DNA of 64,000 nucleotides from Ascidiaceihabitans sp039975415 (GTDB lineage: Bacteria; Pseudomonadota; Alphaproteobacteria; Rhodobacterales; Rhodobacteraceae): the NCBI RefSeq assembly GCF_039975415.1, contig NZ_JBDWHD010000010.1. The stretch is one strand, 5' to 3'. The notes beneath the pieces were generated by a model, which had not been told where the DNA came from, searched no databases, and saw only the letters and a list, made by a program, of their open reading frames with translations. The first letter of the stretch is position 1. Every line of letters begins with the position of its first letter. Positions 8,282 to 18,134 of this stretch are shown here, one piece after another. Position numbers and translations under genes: made by a program.

Positions 8282-8643
8282 GGCTGGCCCTCCGCGTCCG
8301 CAGGCTGTGAGGCGTCGGGTTCCGGCTGGTCGTCGATGTGATCATCGTCAGACCCCAAGAACGCCCCCAAACCGATCATCACCACAACCGCCGTCATGCC
8401 AAAGGAAATCACAATTGCTGTCAGCACCAAAGCTTGCGGCAACGGGTCTGCGTATAGTGTCGCACTATCGTGCAAGACTGGGGGGGCACCAATGGTCAAA
8501 CGGCCTGAGGAAAAGAGAAACACATTCACCGCATAGGTCAAAAGCGAGATGCCCAAAATGACAGGGAAAGTGCGCAAACGCAGCACCAGATAAATTCCGG
8601 CGGTCGTCATAACGCCAATGGCAGAGGCAACAAGAAGCTCCAT
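8278..8643 (-). CDS. phaC: Mrp/Pha antiporter subunit C (NuoK-like)
   Basis: 121 aa, three membrane helices as in NuoK (LLVASAIGVMTTAGIYLVL, VILGISLLTYAVNVFLFSSG, LPQALVLTAIVISFGMTAVV) with the conserved DPLPQALVLTAIVI motif. A polar, acidic C-terminal tail of about 25 residues follows. It lies 1 base after phaAB and overlaps phaD. Confidence 0.95.
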   Translation of the reverse strand: MELLVASAIGVMTTAGIYLVLRLRTFPVILGISLLTYAVNVFLFSSGRLTIGAPPVLHDSATLYADPLPQALVLTAIVISFGMTAVVVMIGLGAFLGSDDDHIDDQPEPDASQPADAEGQP

Positions 8644-8644
8644 A

Positions 8645-11590
8645 TCAGTTGCCCTCCTTCACGGGTGCATTTGGTGCATCGTCTGAATCATCGCGCGACG
8701 GGTCAATATCCATCGGATGCTCGCTGTCTTGCGCACCTGTGCGGCGGGCCAACCTCGAGAAGCTTTCAAGTGACAACATCACGGCCCCGACCACCGCTAG
8801 AAAGACACCCACATCGAACAAAGCTGCCGTGGCCAGTTCAAATTTATAGAAGGGCGGGATGCGCACGTAGGTGAAATCGGATGTCAGGAAAGGCTTGGCC
8901 ACAAACCACGATCCGATGCCAGTGAACCCCGCCACCAGAACGCCTGCGCCGATTACCCCGTGATAGGGATATTTCAATCGCGCTGTTGCCCAGTTAAAGC
9001 CGCTGGCCATGTACTGCATGACCACACCAATCGACACAATCAAACCCGCAATAAAACCGCCGCCCGGTTCATTGTGTCCGCGCAAGAAGATGTAAAACCC
9101 GACCATGAGCACCACAGGCATGATCACACGTGTCAGCACGACCATCATCATAGGATGCATGTCGCCCGCGCGTGGCTGGTCCGGCACACGGTTCAGCAGT
9201 CGCGCACGCACAGGCCCGTCCAGCAGCGTTTCCGTCAGCGCATAGATCAACAGCGCGGCGATGCCCAAAACGATGATTTCGCCATATGTGTCAAAGCCAC
9301 GGAAATCGACAAGGATCACGTTGACCACATTGGTGCCCCCGCCGCCTTTATAGGAATTGGCAAGGTGGAATTCGGAAATAGATGCCGCCACCGGATCGCG
9401 CAGCATGTAGTGATAGGCCAACGCAAACGTAGCAAGCCCCCCCGCCACAGCCACGCCACCGTCGCGCAACCGGCGCAAAACCGTGCTTTCCACTGGCGTT
9501 TTGTTGGGCAAGAAATTCAGCGCCAGCAAAAGCAGAATGATCGTGACAACTTCGACAGTGAACTGCGTCATCGCAAGGTCAGGGGCACTGAGATAGACAA
9601 AGCCCACAGACACCATCAGCCCCACAATTCCGATCAGGATCAGCGCCAAAAGGCGGTTGCGGTGCAGCAAGACCAACCCCACTGTGGCCGCAACCAACAT
9701 CGCCCAACCTGCCAACGGCACTGGTCCGGCGGCCTGCATGTCGCGCGTCGCAGGCCCTACCGTTCCGGTTGTCCACGCATAATATCCGGCCAAAACGATA
9801 GCCACCGTTGCGATCGTGGCATAACGGGTAAACGCGCCGTTGTGTGAAGAATGGATGACCGTTTTCGCAATCCGCGCCACGGCGTCTATCAGAGCTTCAA
9901 AAATTGTTTTGGCTTCAGGGCGCGGCGCCACATCCCACAGCTTTTGCAGGGGTTTGTAGACAACCATCAACACCAGACCGCCAACAACGGCAATGATCGA
10001 CATGTAAAGCGCCGGCACCAGACCATGCCAAATCTTGAAGTAGTTCTTTGGCACATCTGCAGCATCGCCCAACAAAGATGCCGTGACTGTTTTGACAAAT
10101 GGTTCCGCCAGGAAAGGCGCCACACCAATCGCCACCACAAGCACCACCAGAATGGCCGGTGGCATCCACAGACCCGTATTCGGGTCATGCGGGGTTGACG
10201 GGTAATCGTCGCGCACTGGTCCCAAAAACGTATGTCCGATCAGACGGAAACAATATGCCGCCGAAAAGAGCGACCCAAATGTCGCAACCGCAGGCACCAA
10301 CCAAGGCGTGTTGAACAACACCGTGTGGTTGGCTTCCTCAAGCATCATTTCTTTGGACAAAAAGCCGTTCAGGAACGGAATACCCGCCATCGACAAAGCC
10401 GCAAGCGTCACGATGGCAAACGTCACCGGCATCAGCTTGCCCAGTCCACCCAAGCGGCGAATGTCGCGTGTGTGTGTTTCGTGGTCCACAATGCCTGCCG
10501 ACATGAACAACGCCGCTTTGAAGGTCGCGTGGTTCAGGATGTGAAAAACAGCCGCCATCGCACCGAACGCGGTGCCAGTGCCCAAAAGCATCGTGATAAG
10601 CCCAAGGTGGCTGACTGTTGAAAACGCCAGCAGCGCTTTCAGGTCATGTTTGAACAAGGCAATCACCGCGCCCAAAACCATCGTGATCAGACCCGCCGTT
10701 GTGACAATCACAAACCATTCAGGCGTGCCCGACAGCACAGGCCACATGCGCGCCATCAAAAAGATACCAGCCTTCACCATCGTGGCCGAATGCAAATAAG
10801 CAGACACTGGCGTGGGTGCCGCCATGGCATGCGGCAACCAGAAGTGGAACGGGAACTGTGCCGATTTGGTGAAGCACCCCAGAAGGATCAGGATAAGCGC
10901 TGGCAAATACATCGGATCGGCTTGGATAAGTTCGCGGTTTTGCAAAATCACGCTTAAGTCGTAGCTGCCCGCGATTTGTCCAAGGATCAGCATACCACCG
11001 ATCATGGCAAGACCGCCCATTCCCGTCACGGTCAATGCCATGCGCGCGCCCTGACGGCCTTCCGGCAAATGTTTCCAATATCCGATCAACAAGAAGGAGG
11101 ACAGCGATGTCAGCTCCCAGAACACCAACAAAAGCAATATGTTATCGCTTAGGACAATCCCCACCATCGCGCCCTGAAACAGCAGCAGATAGGTGAAAAA
11201 CTGGCCCATATTGTCATCGCGGCTTAGGTAATGCCGCGCATAAGCGATGATCAAAAGCCCGATGCCAAGGATGAGCAGCGCAAAGAAAAACCCAAGCCCG
11301 TCCAGCATCAAGGTCATGTTCAACCCAAGCTGCGGCATCCAGTCGACCCGCGCCATCACCATTTCTCCGCGCAGCACCTGCGGCAGGTTCGTCAGCAAAC
11401 CGATGAAGGCCGTTAACGTGACTGTAAATGTGACACCAGCGCAGGCCGCGCGCCCGGCGCGGTTCATCAAACCCGGAAGAAGTGCGCCCAGAAAGGGCAA
11501 TGCGACGATAAAGAAAAGTGACAAGACCGGGCCCAATAATGCTATTTCTAGTTCATTCTTACGCGAGATATGGCGTGCCAAGGGGCACAA
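8645..11590 (-). CDS. phaAB: Mrp/Pha antiporter subunits A and B fused
   Basis: 981 aa. The N-terminal about 500 residues are the NuoL-like MrpA domain (FWELTSLSSFLLIGYW; KSAQFPFHFWLPHAMAAPTP; FLNGFLSKEMM). An MrpA C-terminal extension follows. The last about 140 residues are an MnhB domain (LTRVIMPVVLMVGFYIFLRG, HNEPGGGFIAGL). This A-B fusion is the phaAB form known from rhizobia and related alphaproteobacteria. No ATG precedes the conserved part: the frame opens with TTG at 11590, and a second TTG at 11581 is equally possible, so the start is uncertain. First gene of the operon. Confidence 0.93.
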   Translation of the reverse strand: MCPLARHISRKNELEIALLGPVLSLFFIVALPFLGALLPGLMNRAGRAACAGVTFTVTLTAFIGLLTNLPQVLRGEMVMARVDWMPQLGLNMTLMLDGLGFFFALLILGIGLLIIAYARHYLSRDDNMGQFFTYLLLFQGAMVGIVLSDNILLLLVFWELTSLSSFLLIGYWKHLPEGRQGARMALTVTGMGGLAMIGGMLILGQIAGSYDLSVILQNRELIQADPMYLPALILILLGCFTKSAQFPFHFWLPHAMAAPTPVSAYLHSATMVKAGIFLMARMWPVLSGTPEWFVIVTTAGLITMVLGAVIALFKHDLKALLAFSTVSHLGLITMLLGTGTAFGAMAAVFHILNHATFKAALFMSAGIVDHETHTRDIRRLGGLGKLMPVTFAIVTLAALSMAGIPFLNGFLSKEMMLEEANHTVLFNTPWLVPAVATFGSLFSAAYCFRLIGHTFLGPVRDDYPSTPHDPNTGLWMPPAILVVLVVAIGVAPFLAEPFVKTVTASLLGDAADVPKNYFKIWHGLVPALYMSIIAVVGGLVLMVVYKPLQKLWDVAPRPEAKTIFEALIDAVARIAKTVIHSSHNGAFTRYATIATVAIVLAGYYAWTTGTVGPATRDMQAAGPVPLAGWAMLVAATVGLVLLHRNRLLALILIGIVGLMVSVGFVYLSAPDLAMTQFTVEVVTIILLLLALNFLPNKTPVESTVLRRLRDGGVAVAGGLATFALAYHYMLRDPVAASISEFHLANSYKGGGGTNVVNVILVDFRGFDTYGEIIVLGIAALLIYALTETLLDGPVRARLLNRVPDQPRAGDMHPMMMVVLTRVIMPVVLMVGFYIFLRGHNEPGGGFIAGLIVSIGVVMQYMASGFNWATARLKYPYHGVIGAGVLVAGFTGIGSWFVAKPFLTSDFTYVRIPPFYKFELATAALFDVGVFLAVVGAVMLSLESFSRLARRTGAQDSEHPMDIDPSRDDSDDAPNAPVKEGN

Positions 11591-11750
11591 ACAACCGGAA
11601 TCGCAGAACTACTCGATTAGGGTCACATAAAACCATCTTTTTAGATGGCCAACCAGTGCAATTCGGATGCGACACGACAGCATAGGTCACGCAGGCACGA
11701 CGAAAATGCGCAAGCGCAGACCGTCTGGCCGATGCAGGCACCGATGTCTT

Positions 11751-12689
11751 TTACGAAATCTCTGACCGGTAAGGCGGGTTTGCCCCTTGTCGCGTTACAG
11801 TGACCGCCGCAACTTTGGCAGCAAAGCCCAATGCATGTTCAACTGTCGCGGCATCAATGGTTTTCAAAGCCGTTTTATCCAGAACTCCGCAGTCGTGAAG
11901 ATGCGCCAGAAAACCCGCGTTGAACGTATCCCCCGCCCCGACAGTGTCCACAACAACCACACTGGGCACAGATACAGACACACAGTTCCCCCCACGCAAA
12001 TACGCGCAGGCACCATCACGTCCCTTGGTCACAATGACAAGGCCCGCACCCAAAGCCTGCAGGTGCTGCGCTTTCGTGGCATGATCCGCATCACCTTCAA
12101 TGATCCAGTCCAAATCTTCGTCAGACACTTTAACGATGTCCGCGACTGCCATCATTTCGTTCAACCGCTTTCGGTAGACAGGCTCGTCCTGAATAAAGCC
12201 GGGCCGAATGTTGGGATCAATCATGACAACCGCATGGTTTGCGGCATCATCTGCAGCACGCAAAGCCAGATCAGCATACACAGAGGCGGCAGGGTCGGCG
12301 CATAGGCTTATGCCGCCAAAATACAACGCCGTGATGTTCGGACCAATATCAGGTGCATCATCCGCCCCCAACATACGCCCGGCCGAGTTTTCATCATAAA
12401 ATGTGTAGTGCGCTTGCCCGTCTTGCAACGCCACAAAAGCCAAAGTGGTTGGGCGATCGCTGCGCACCAACGTTTCTGTGCCGACGCCCGCCTTCTCCAA
12501 AGCACCGGCAAGCTGGGCGCCAAACAAATCTTGCGACACGCCTGAAAAGAACTGCGTCGGCACATCCAGCCGACCAAGTGCGATGGCCGTGTTGAAAATG
12601 GCCCCACCCGGCAAAGGCAAAAACGCTTGCCCACTTTCTGATTGGACAGGCACCATGTCGATCAACGCCTCACCGCAACACAATATCAT
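11751..12689 (-). CDS. PfkB-family sugar kinase, probable fructokinase of the mannitol operon
   Basis: 312 aa ribokinase fold. N-terminal MILCCGEALIDMVP, then the substrate motif LPGGAIFNTAIALGRL, and the C-terminal catalytic motif VVDTVGAGDTFNAGF with the catalytic Asp. It is the last gene of the polyol operon, where mannitol dehydrogenase yields fructose, so phosphorylation of fructose to fructose-6-P (MtlZ/Frk role) is the natural job. Starts 46 bases after the transporter ATPase. Confidence 0.88.
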   Translation of the reverse strand: MILCCGEALIDMVPVQSESGQAFLPLPGGAIFNTAIALGRLDVPTQFFSGVSQDLFGAQLAGALEKAGVGTETLVRSDRPTTLAFVALQDGQAHYTFYDENSAGRMLGADDAPDIGPNITALYFGGISLCADPAASVYADLALRAADDAANHAVVMIDPNIRPGFIQDEPVYRKRLNEMMAVADIVKVSDEDLDWIIEGDADHATKAQHLQALGAGLVIVTKGRDGACAYLRGGNCVSVSVPSVVVVDTVGAGDTFNAGFLAHLHDCGVLDKTALKTIDAATVEHALGFAAKVAAVTVTRQGANPPYRSEIS

Positions 12690-12735
12690 TTTCGTGCCTC
12701 TTGTTTATCTGCGGTATCCGCGTGGTCTTCGCGTG

Positions 12736-13773
12736 TCACGTCAAACGTAAATCGGTGGCTGTGTCAAAGAAGTGGGCCAACTCAGGTTTGATCGCAAAAC
12801 CCAGCATCGCGCCTTTGTCTGCCTGCGGCGGTTTTTCGGTTTTGGCGATAAACTCGATACCGGTCTCGGTGCGCAAATGAACCAAGGCATACTCACCCAG
12901 ATTTTCGACCAGCTCCAATGTGCCTTCCACCACCGCATCGGCACTGTCTGCCGGGGTCAGGTTTTCGGGGCGCAGTCCGACTTGCACGTTGGGTGATAGA
13001 TCGTTGCCCAACACGGTACCCGCACCAGACGTTAAATCGCCTGCCCCGAAGAAGTTCATTTTCGGGCTGCCGATAAACTGTGCCACAAAAGCGTTGGCAG
13101 GCCGTTCATAAAGATCAATGGGGCTGCCCACCTGTTCTATACGACCATCCCGCAGCACGACAATTTTGTCGGCCAATGTCATGGCTTCGACCTGATCATG
13201 GGTGACGTAGATCATCGTTGTCTTCAGGCGTTCATGCAGGCGTGCAATTTCCAATCGGGTTTGCACACGCAGGGCTGCATCCAGATTGGACAGGGGTTCG
13301 TCAAACAAAAAGACCTCTGGGTCACGCACAATCGCGCGGCCAATGGCGACCCGTTGACGTTGCCCCCCCGACAGGTTGCGCGGGCTGCGTTCAAGGTAAT
13401 CGGTGATCTGCAAAATCTCGGCGGCGGCTTTGACGCGTCGGTCGATTTCCGCAGGGGCCGTTTTGGCCTGCTTCAGCCCGAACGCCATGTTCTTGTAAAC
13501 GGTCATATGCGGATAAAGGGCGTAGGTCTGGAAGACCATCGCCACGCCGCGCTTTGAGGCCGCCACATCATTCACTTCCGTGTCGCCGATGGCCACAGAC
13601 CCGCCAGAGATTTCCTCAAGACCCGCGATCATGCGCAGCAAGGTAGATTTCCCACAGCCCGAGGGGCCGACAAACACCACAAACTCACCGTCTTTGATGT
13701 CCAGATCGACGCCATGCATCACTTGCGTGGCGCCGTAGCTCTTTTTTACATCGCGTAATGTCAGACCGGCCAT
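12736..13773 (-). CDS. mtlK: Polyol ABC transporter ATP-binding protein (MalK/UgpC type)
   Basis: 345 aa. Walker A (GPSGCGKST), signature (LSGGQRQRV), Walker B (EVFLFDEPLSNLDAALR), switch His (YVTHDQVEAM), then the C-terminal TOBE/OB domain typical of sugar-importer ATPases. It energises the MtlFG permease. Its start lies 13 bases inside the mannitol dehydrogenase gene, so the two are coupled. The symbol follows the Pseudomonas mtl naming by position. Confidence 0.92.
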   Translation of the reverse strand: MAGLTLRDVKKSYGATQVMHGVDLDIKDGEFVVFVGPSGCGKSTLLRMIAGLEEISGGSVAIGDTEVNDVAASKRGVAMVFQTYALYPHMTVYKNMAFGLKQAKTAPAEIDRRVKAAAEILQITDYLERSPRNLSGGQRQRVAIGRAIVRDPEVFLFDEPLSNLDAALRVQTRLEIARLHERLKTTMIYVTHDQVEAMTLADKIVVLRDGRIEQVGSPIDLYERPANAFVAQFIGSPKMNFFGAGDLTSGAGTVLGNDLSPNVQVGLRPENLTPADSADAVVEGTLELVENLGEYALVHLRTETGIEFIAKTEKPPQADKGAMLGFAIKPELAHFFDTATDLRLT

Positions 13774-15182
13774 GTTGCCTCCATTTCAGAAATTTCCTCG
13801 CGCAGTGTCGTGATGAACTGCGGATATTTGCGCGGCACGTCGCCCCAAAGCTGCGTGCTGGTTAAAAAGTCGTCCGTGCCAAGCAATGTCTTCAACTGCG
13901 CCCAGCTTGGCTCAACATACTCAAACGGAATTTTACCGGCGGCCACGTGGCGTGCGAAAACATACCAGCTTGCGATGCTTCGAATGGCAAACTTGGGCAT
14001 GGTTCCCGCGGCAAGGCATCCCTCGATGGTGGGGCGTATGAAAATCGGGAACTTTGCCATGCCATCAGCGCAAATGCGGGCCACGGTGTCACCAATAGCC
14101 TGATTGCCAAAACGGCGGGCGATTTTTGCAAGGTAATCGTCTTTGGAAAAGGGCAGCGCCAGTGTCAGCGCCGGCAACACCTCTTGGGTCTCGAAGTTCT
14201 GGAAATGGGCATTCAAATGCGGCACGCGCATCGCCGCATCGAATGTGTCCACCCCTTCCAGAGCTGCCATGTAGGTCAGCGCCGTGTGCCCCCCGTTCAA
14301 GACACGAATTTTGGTTTCTTCAAAAGGGTCCACATCAGGCGTGACCGTCACCCCCACACAGCCCAGATCGGGCATTGGCGCGGTGGCGCTATCTTGCAAA
14401 ACCCATTGGATAAAATCTTCGGCCATGACCGGCGACGCCACATCTTTACCAACCAAAGCGGACAGTTCCGCACCCAATGCGACGGGGCTGCGCGGCGTGA
14501 TCCGGTCCACCATAGAACACGGGAACGTCACATGCGCAGTCACCCAATCCGCCAAAGCCTGTTCAGTGCAAGCCCGCAGATAGGCGATTAGGTTGCGTTC
14601 CAGCATTTTGCCGTTCTGACGAATATTGTCACAGCATGCGATGGTCAAAGGAGCAGACGTTGCCTTCATCCGCTGCGACAGCGCCGCTCTCAGATATCCG
14701 TAGACTGACTGTGCGGCGTCACCTTTGATCTCGGCCTCAATTGTCGGGTCAGCCAGGTTCAAATCACCCTTGGGATCGGTGTAATACCCGCTTTCGGTGA
14801 CTGTAATCGTGACCAAATGCACGGAAGGGCGGGACAACAATGCCTCCGCTTCCGCCTGACCTGTGCTCCAGTCTGCGAAATGCACATGGCTGCGGACGCG
14901 TCGGACTTCTTCGTCACCATCCGCCGAGATGGATTTAAGGAAATACCCGTCGTGGTCCGTGATATCCGCCTGCGCCAAACGCAACTGATCGGTTTCGGAG
15001 GCCCGCAAATTCACCGCAGCGATTCCCCAGCGCACATCGCCCGATGCTTCCATGTAATCGTCCAGATAAACCGCTTGATGGGCACGGTGGAACGCACCAA
15101 AGCCAAGATGCACGATGCCGACGTCACAGGTGGAACGATCGTATTTGGTGGCATAAATCGGGGCAAGCGTTGCGCTGTTCAT
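13761..15182 (-). CDS. mtlD: Mannitol 2-dehydrogenase family polyol dehydrogenase
   Basis: 473 aa, long-chain NAD-dependent polyol dehydrogenase. N-terminal nucleotide-binding region GIVHLGFGAFHRAHQAVYLD, then the family patterns NIRQNGKMLERNLIAYL, FPCSMVDRITPR, and the C-terminal catalytic region VLNGGHTALTYMA with the K-x4-N-x2-H type active site. Expected reaction is D-mannitol to D-fructose (or D-arabinitol/sorbitol to ketose). The ATG overlaps the AraC regulator stop by four bases. Product feeds the fructokinase and possibly the xylose isomerase-side metabolism next door. Confidence 0.92.
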   Translation of the reverse strand: MNSATLAPIYATKYDRSTCDVGIVHLGFGAFHRAHQAVYLDDYMEASGDVRWGIAAVNLRASETDQLRLAQADITDHDGYFLKSISADGDEEVRRVRSHVHFADWSTGQAEAEALLSRPSVHLVTITVTESGYYTDPKGDLNLADPTIEAEIKGDAAQSVYGYLRAALSQRMKATSAPLTIACCDNIRQNGKMLERNLIAYLRACTEQALADWVTAHVTFPCSMVDRITPRSPVALGAELSALVGKDVASPVMAEDFIQWVLQDSATAPMPDLGCVGVTVTPDVDPFEETKIRVLNGGHTALTYMAALEGVDTFDAAMRVPHLNAHFQNFETQEVLPALTLALPFSKDDYLAKIARRFGNQAIGDTVARICADGMAKFPIFIRPTIEGCLAAGTMPKFAIRSIASWYVFARHVAAGKIPFEYVEPSWAQLKTLLGTDDFLTSTQLWGDVPRKYPQFITTLREEISEMEATWPV

Positions 15183-16072
15183 GACGTCACCTTGGATTGC
15201 GGCATAAGATCTTTGCGGGCTGTGTCACGGTATTCAGACGGCGTCATTCCCTTAACTTTCAGGAAGTGACGATTGAAGTTCGCGAGGTTTTTGAAACCGG
15301 CATTCTGGGCAATGGAAATGATCTGGTCGTCAGAGGCGTAGAGCATCCCGCAGGCCTCCCCGATGCGGATACGGTTCAGAAAATCAATAAAGCTGTGGCC
15401 CGTGGCCGCCTGAAAATTCCGGCTAAAGGTGGCTTCGGTCATACTTGCCATACTGGCCGCTTGCGTCACCGAAAACGTCTCGTGGAAGTTCTTGGTCGCA
15501 AAGTCCACGACGTCAGCGATACGTGCTTGTTTGCTGCCGCCTTCAGGTTGCACAATACGTGTCACGGACAGTGTCTTCTTCTCTGCGTGTTCGTTCAGAC
15601 GCACAAGAAAGCGGATGAAAGCCAGAATACGCTCTGCGCCCTTGCTGTCGCGAATGGCTTCCATATGCCCACGCGCAAAAGTCGGGTTGAACCCTTCAAA
15701 CTGAATGCCCGATTGCGCCAGATGCAAAAGCCTCAGAACCTGAGAAAACTCAGGGAAGCCCTCGGCCAGTTTCTCAACGCTTTCGTGGCTGAATTGCACA
15801 AGCATGTCGCGGGTTTGCACAGGCTCGGTCCAGACATGGTCCGTGATCCAGTTGTGTGGCAAATTCGGCCCTGTCATGAACAAGTCACCGGCTTTGAAAT
15901 CGCCAATGTAATCCCCAACAAAGGCTTTGCCGCGCGTTTCAACGATCAGGTGCAATTCGTATTCTTCATGGGCATGCCAGCGGCATAAATCCGTAGGCCA
16001 CCCATGTTGCAGATAGCGAATGGACCGGGTGCTGCGGTCCACCATTTCGATTTCAGGTTTGATAATGGACAT
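15179..16072 (-). CDS. mtlR: AraC-family regulator inside the mannitol operon (MtlR-like)
   Basis: 297 aa. The N-terminal cupin-like sensor has HAHEEYELHLIVETRGKAFVGDY, and the C-terminal two helix-turn-helix motifs include FHETFSVTQAASMASM and ISIAQNAGFKNLANFNRHF with the AraC signature KVKGMTPSEYR. Probable polyol-responsive activator of mtlE. It lies between the permease and dehydrogenase genes rather than at the operon edge, has about 120 bases in front of it, and is translationally coupled to mtlD. Confidence 0.9.
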   Translation of the reverse strand: MSIIKPEIEMVDRSTRSIRYLQHGWPTDLCRWHAHEEYELHLIVETRGKAFVGDYIGDFKAGDLFMTGPNLPHNWITDHVWTEPVQTRDMLVQFSHESVEKLAEGFPEFSQVLRLLHLAQSGIQFEGFNPTFARGHMEAIRDSKGAERILAFIRFLVRLNEHAEKKTLSVTRIVQPEGGSKQARIADVVDFATKNFHETFSVTQAASMASMTEATFSRNFQAATGHSFIDFLNRIRIGEACGMLYASDDQIISIAQNAGFKNLANFNRHFLKVKGMTPSEYRDTARKDLMPQSKVTS

Positions 16073-16192
16073 TTCGCTACCTCACCCCGTTTCCATCGCC
16101 AACACCGGTGGTTGGCGCGGCAAAGCAGGCGGCGTAGCTCCACAGTGTATCGGGGATCGCCTTTGCCACTTTGTAAAAAGGCCCGTGACGTT

Positions 16193-17029
16193 TCATTTGA
16201 CGGCCCCGAAGGTCAGACCCTGCACCAACTGTTTCTGGCAGAACCAACCCAGCACAACAATCGGACCTACGGCGGCTGTGGACACAGCAGCCAATCGGCC
16301 AAAGAACAGTCCCTCGGGTGCGCGGTTTCCTTCAATCAGTTTGGACAGGGTGGCCGCGTCAATGGTGGTCAGGCGCACCGTCCAATAGGCTTCGTTCCAG
16401 CAGAAGATAAACGTCAAAAGCGCTGTTGAGGCGACGCCCCCCCAGGCCAGCGGAATCAAGATGTCTTTGATTTCGCCCCAGGTTGTCACACCGTCCATCT
16501 TGGACGCCTCGATGATCTCTTTCGGGATCTCCTTGAAGTAGGTGAACAACATCCAGATCGCGATGGGCAAGTTGATCAGGCACAAAACCAGGATCACCAG
16601 AAAGTGGGTGTCAAAAATCCCAAGGAAATTCTTGGTCAGAAACGTCATTGGATACAGCACAGCAGCGGCAGGCAGCATCTTGGTGGACAGCATCCACATC
16701 AGGATGTCTTTGGTGTGACGGCTGGGATTGAACGCCATCGCATAGGCTGACGGTACGCCGACGACCAAGGCGAACAACGTGGCAAATGTTGAGGTGATGA
16801 CGGAATTGATCGCAAAGCGCCAATAGTCATAGTTTTCCGTCATATTGGTGTAGTTTTCCAGCGTTGGCGTGAAGAAAAACAGGTGTTCCGGCTTGACCGC
16901 ATCCGCATCCGTTTTGAAGCTGGTGAACACCAACCAGAAGATGGGAAAGAAGAAAATCAGCGCGACACCCCATGCCAGCACAGGCCATGCAAAGTTGCCG
17001 AATTTGGATCGTTCTGTAACAGCTGCCAT
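16193..17029 (-). CDS. mtlG: Polyol ABC transporter permease (MtlG/SmoG-like)
   Basis: 278 aa, six predicted membrane helices beginning FAWPVLAWGVALIFFFPIFWLV. The ABC-2 sugar-permease EAA loop is at EIIEASKMDGVTTWGEIKDI, which contacts the ATPase. Eleven bases separate it from the upstream permease stop. Partner of MtlF. Confidence 0.92.
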   Translation of the reverse strand: MAAVTERSKFGNFAWPVLAWGVALIFFFPIFWLVFTSFKTDADAVKPEHLFFFTPTLENYTNMTENYDYWRFAINSVITSTFATLFALVVGVPSAYAMAFNPSRHTKDILMWMLSTKMLPAAAVLYPMTFLTKNFLGIFDTHFLVILVLCLINLPIAIWMLFTYFKEIPKEIIEASKMDGVTTWGEIKDILIPLAWGGVASTALLTFIFCWNEAYWTVRLTTIDAATLSKLIEGNRAPEGLFFGRLAAVSTAAVGPIVVLGWFCQKQLVQGLTFGAVK

Positions 17030-17040
17030 GTTCTTATCCC

Positions 17041-18042
17041 TTAATCCATCAAGCTTTTGCCAACCATGCGCAGCAAGAAGATGGCGATGATATTGGCAAG
17101 GATGACGGCGAAGATGCCCGTGGCGCTTGCGGCACCAATGTTGTTGGATGAAAATTCGCCGATCAGGTAGGGAAGGTTTTTGTTCCCGTTGCCGCGACTG
17201 ACAATTTCAATTTCGGCATAAAGCGACAAGTGGAAGATCGACTGGATCATCACAACAATCGCGATGGGACGCGCCAGATGTGGCACTGTCAGGTTGATGA
17301 ATTGCGACCATGCCCCGGCACCGTCCAATGTTGCGGCCTCTTTTTGCGACTCGTCTTCGGATTGCAGTGACGTCATGAAAATTAGGATCGCAAAAGGCGT
17401 CCATTGCCATGCCACCATCATGATAACGGCATAAGCCGATGTTTGCGTTGCCCGGAAAGAAATCGGTTCGATCTCGGGCCAAAGCGAGAAGAACGCCCCA
17501 AGCACCGGAAAATCACGCAGACCGTCAACCAAATTGTTCAAACCACCAACGGCAATCCCCTGCAAGCCAAGCACCGGATCAAGGATCATGTTGATCCACA
17601 ACACGGCATTCACAGCCGGCATCACGAAAAACGGCGAAATCAAAAGCACGCGCACAATGCCCCGCCCAGGGAAATTACGGTTGATCAAAACCGCGATGGC
17701 CAGCCCCAGAACCACCGTGATGATCAGAATACTGGTCACGATGAACACCGAATTCTGGATCGCGAACCAAAAATCTTTAGCGTTGAGCACGTATTCATAG
17801 TTGCCAAAACCACGCCAGTTGCTCAGGGCGGGTTTGGTCCATTCGGGGCGGCGCAGACTGTTCAATACATAGCGAATGAATGAAAAATACAGCGTCATGC
17901 TGAGGGGCACCAACATCCAGATCAACAACAAGATGACGGCAGGTGTTTGAAGCAAACGGGGAATCGTTCTGTCGGACATAACGGTTTCAAAGCCTTTGTT
18001 GGACAAAGATGCGGTGGGTGATGGCATGATACAGCTTTTCAT
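17041..18042 (-). CDS. mtlF: Polyol ABC transporter permease (MtlF/SmoF-like)
   Basis: Up to 333 aa. The ATG at 18042 is the longest start; ATGs at 18027 and 17979 (MSDRTIPRLLQTPAVIL) are plausible and give a more usual N-terminus. Six or more membrane helices, EAA loop at QKEAATLDGAGAWSQFINLT. Located between the binding protein and MtlG. Codes for one half of the membrane channel. Confidence 0.9.
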   Translation of the reverse strand: MKSCIMPSPTASLSNKGFETVMSDRTIPRLLQTPAVILLLIWMLVPLSMTLYFSFIRYVLNSLRRPEWTKPALSNWRGFGNYEYVLNAKDFWFAIQNSVFIVTSILIITVVLGLAIAVLINRNFPGRGIVRVLLISPFFVMPAVNAVLWINMILDPVLGLQGIAVGGLNNLVDGLRDFPVLGAFFSLWPEIEPISFRATQTSAYAVIMMVAWQWTPFAILIFMTSLQSEDESQKEAATLDGAGAWSQFINLTVPHLARPIAIVVMIQSIFHLSLYAEIEIVSRGNGNKNLPYLIGEFSSNNIGAASATGIFAVILANIIAIFLLRMVGKSLMD

Positions 18043-18134
18043 GAACGCAGATTATCGCTGGCGCACCTGAAAAACGGTATGGGGCGAGAGGTCCGGCGGC
18101 ACTTTGGCCGGACCTCTGCACATTTTAGAGAGAG

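Noticed and set aside
8960..9847. 295-codon plus-strand frame rich in His, Arg and Gln opposite phaAB
   Set aside because: Shadow of the antiporter gene; composition is what the complementary strand of a membrane protein gives.
11633..11648. Hairpin CCATCT-TTTT-AGATGG between phaAB and the fructokinase gene
   Set aside because: Short 6-bp stem with no T run after it; too weak to call a terminator.
11680..11766. Plus-strand stretch reading ADRLADAGTDVFYEISDR then stop, which looks like the end of a HAD-type or similar protein
   Set aside because: Only about 28 codons are open and they overlap the 3' end of the kinase gene on the other strand; a chance reading cannot be told from a remnant.
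16099..16115. Imperfect repeat CCAAC-ACCGGT-GGTTGG before the AraC gene
   Set aside because: Arms differ by an inserted base and no regulator logic could be assigned.
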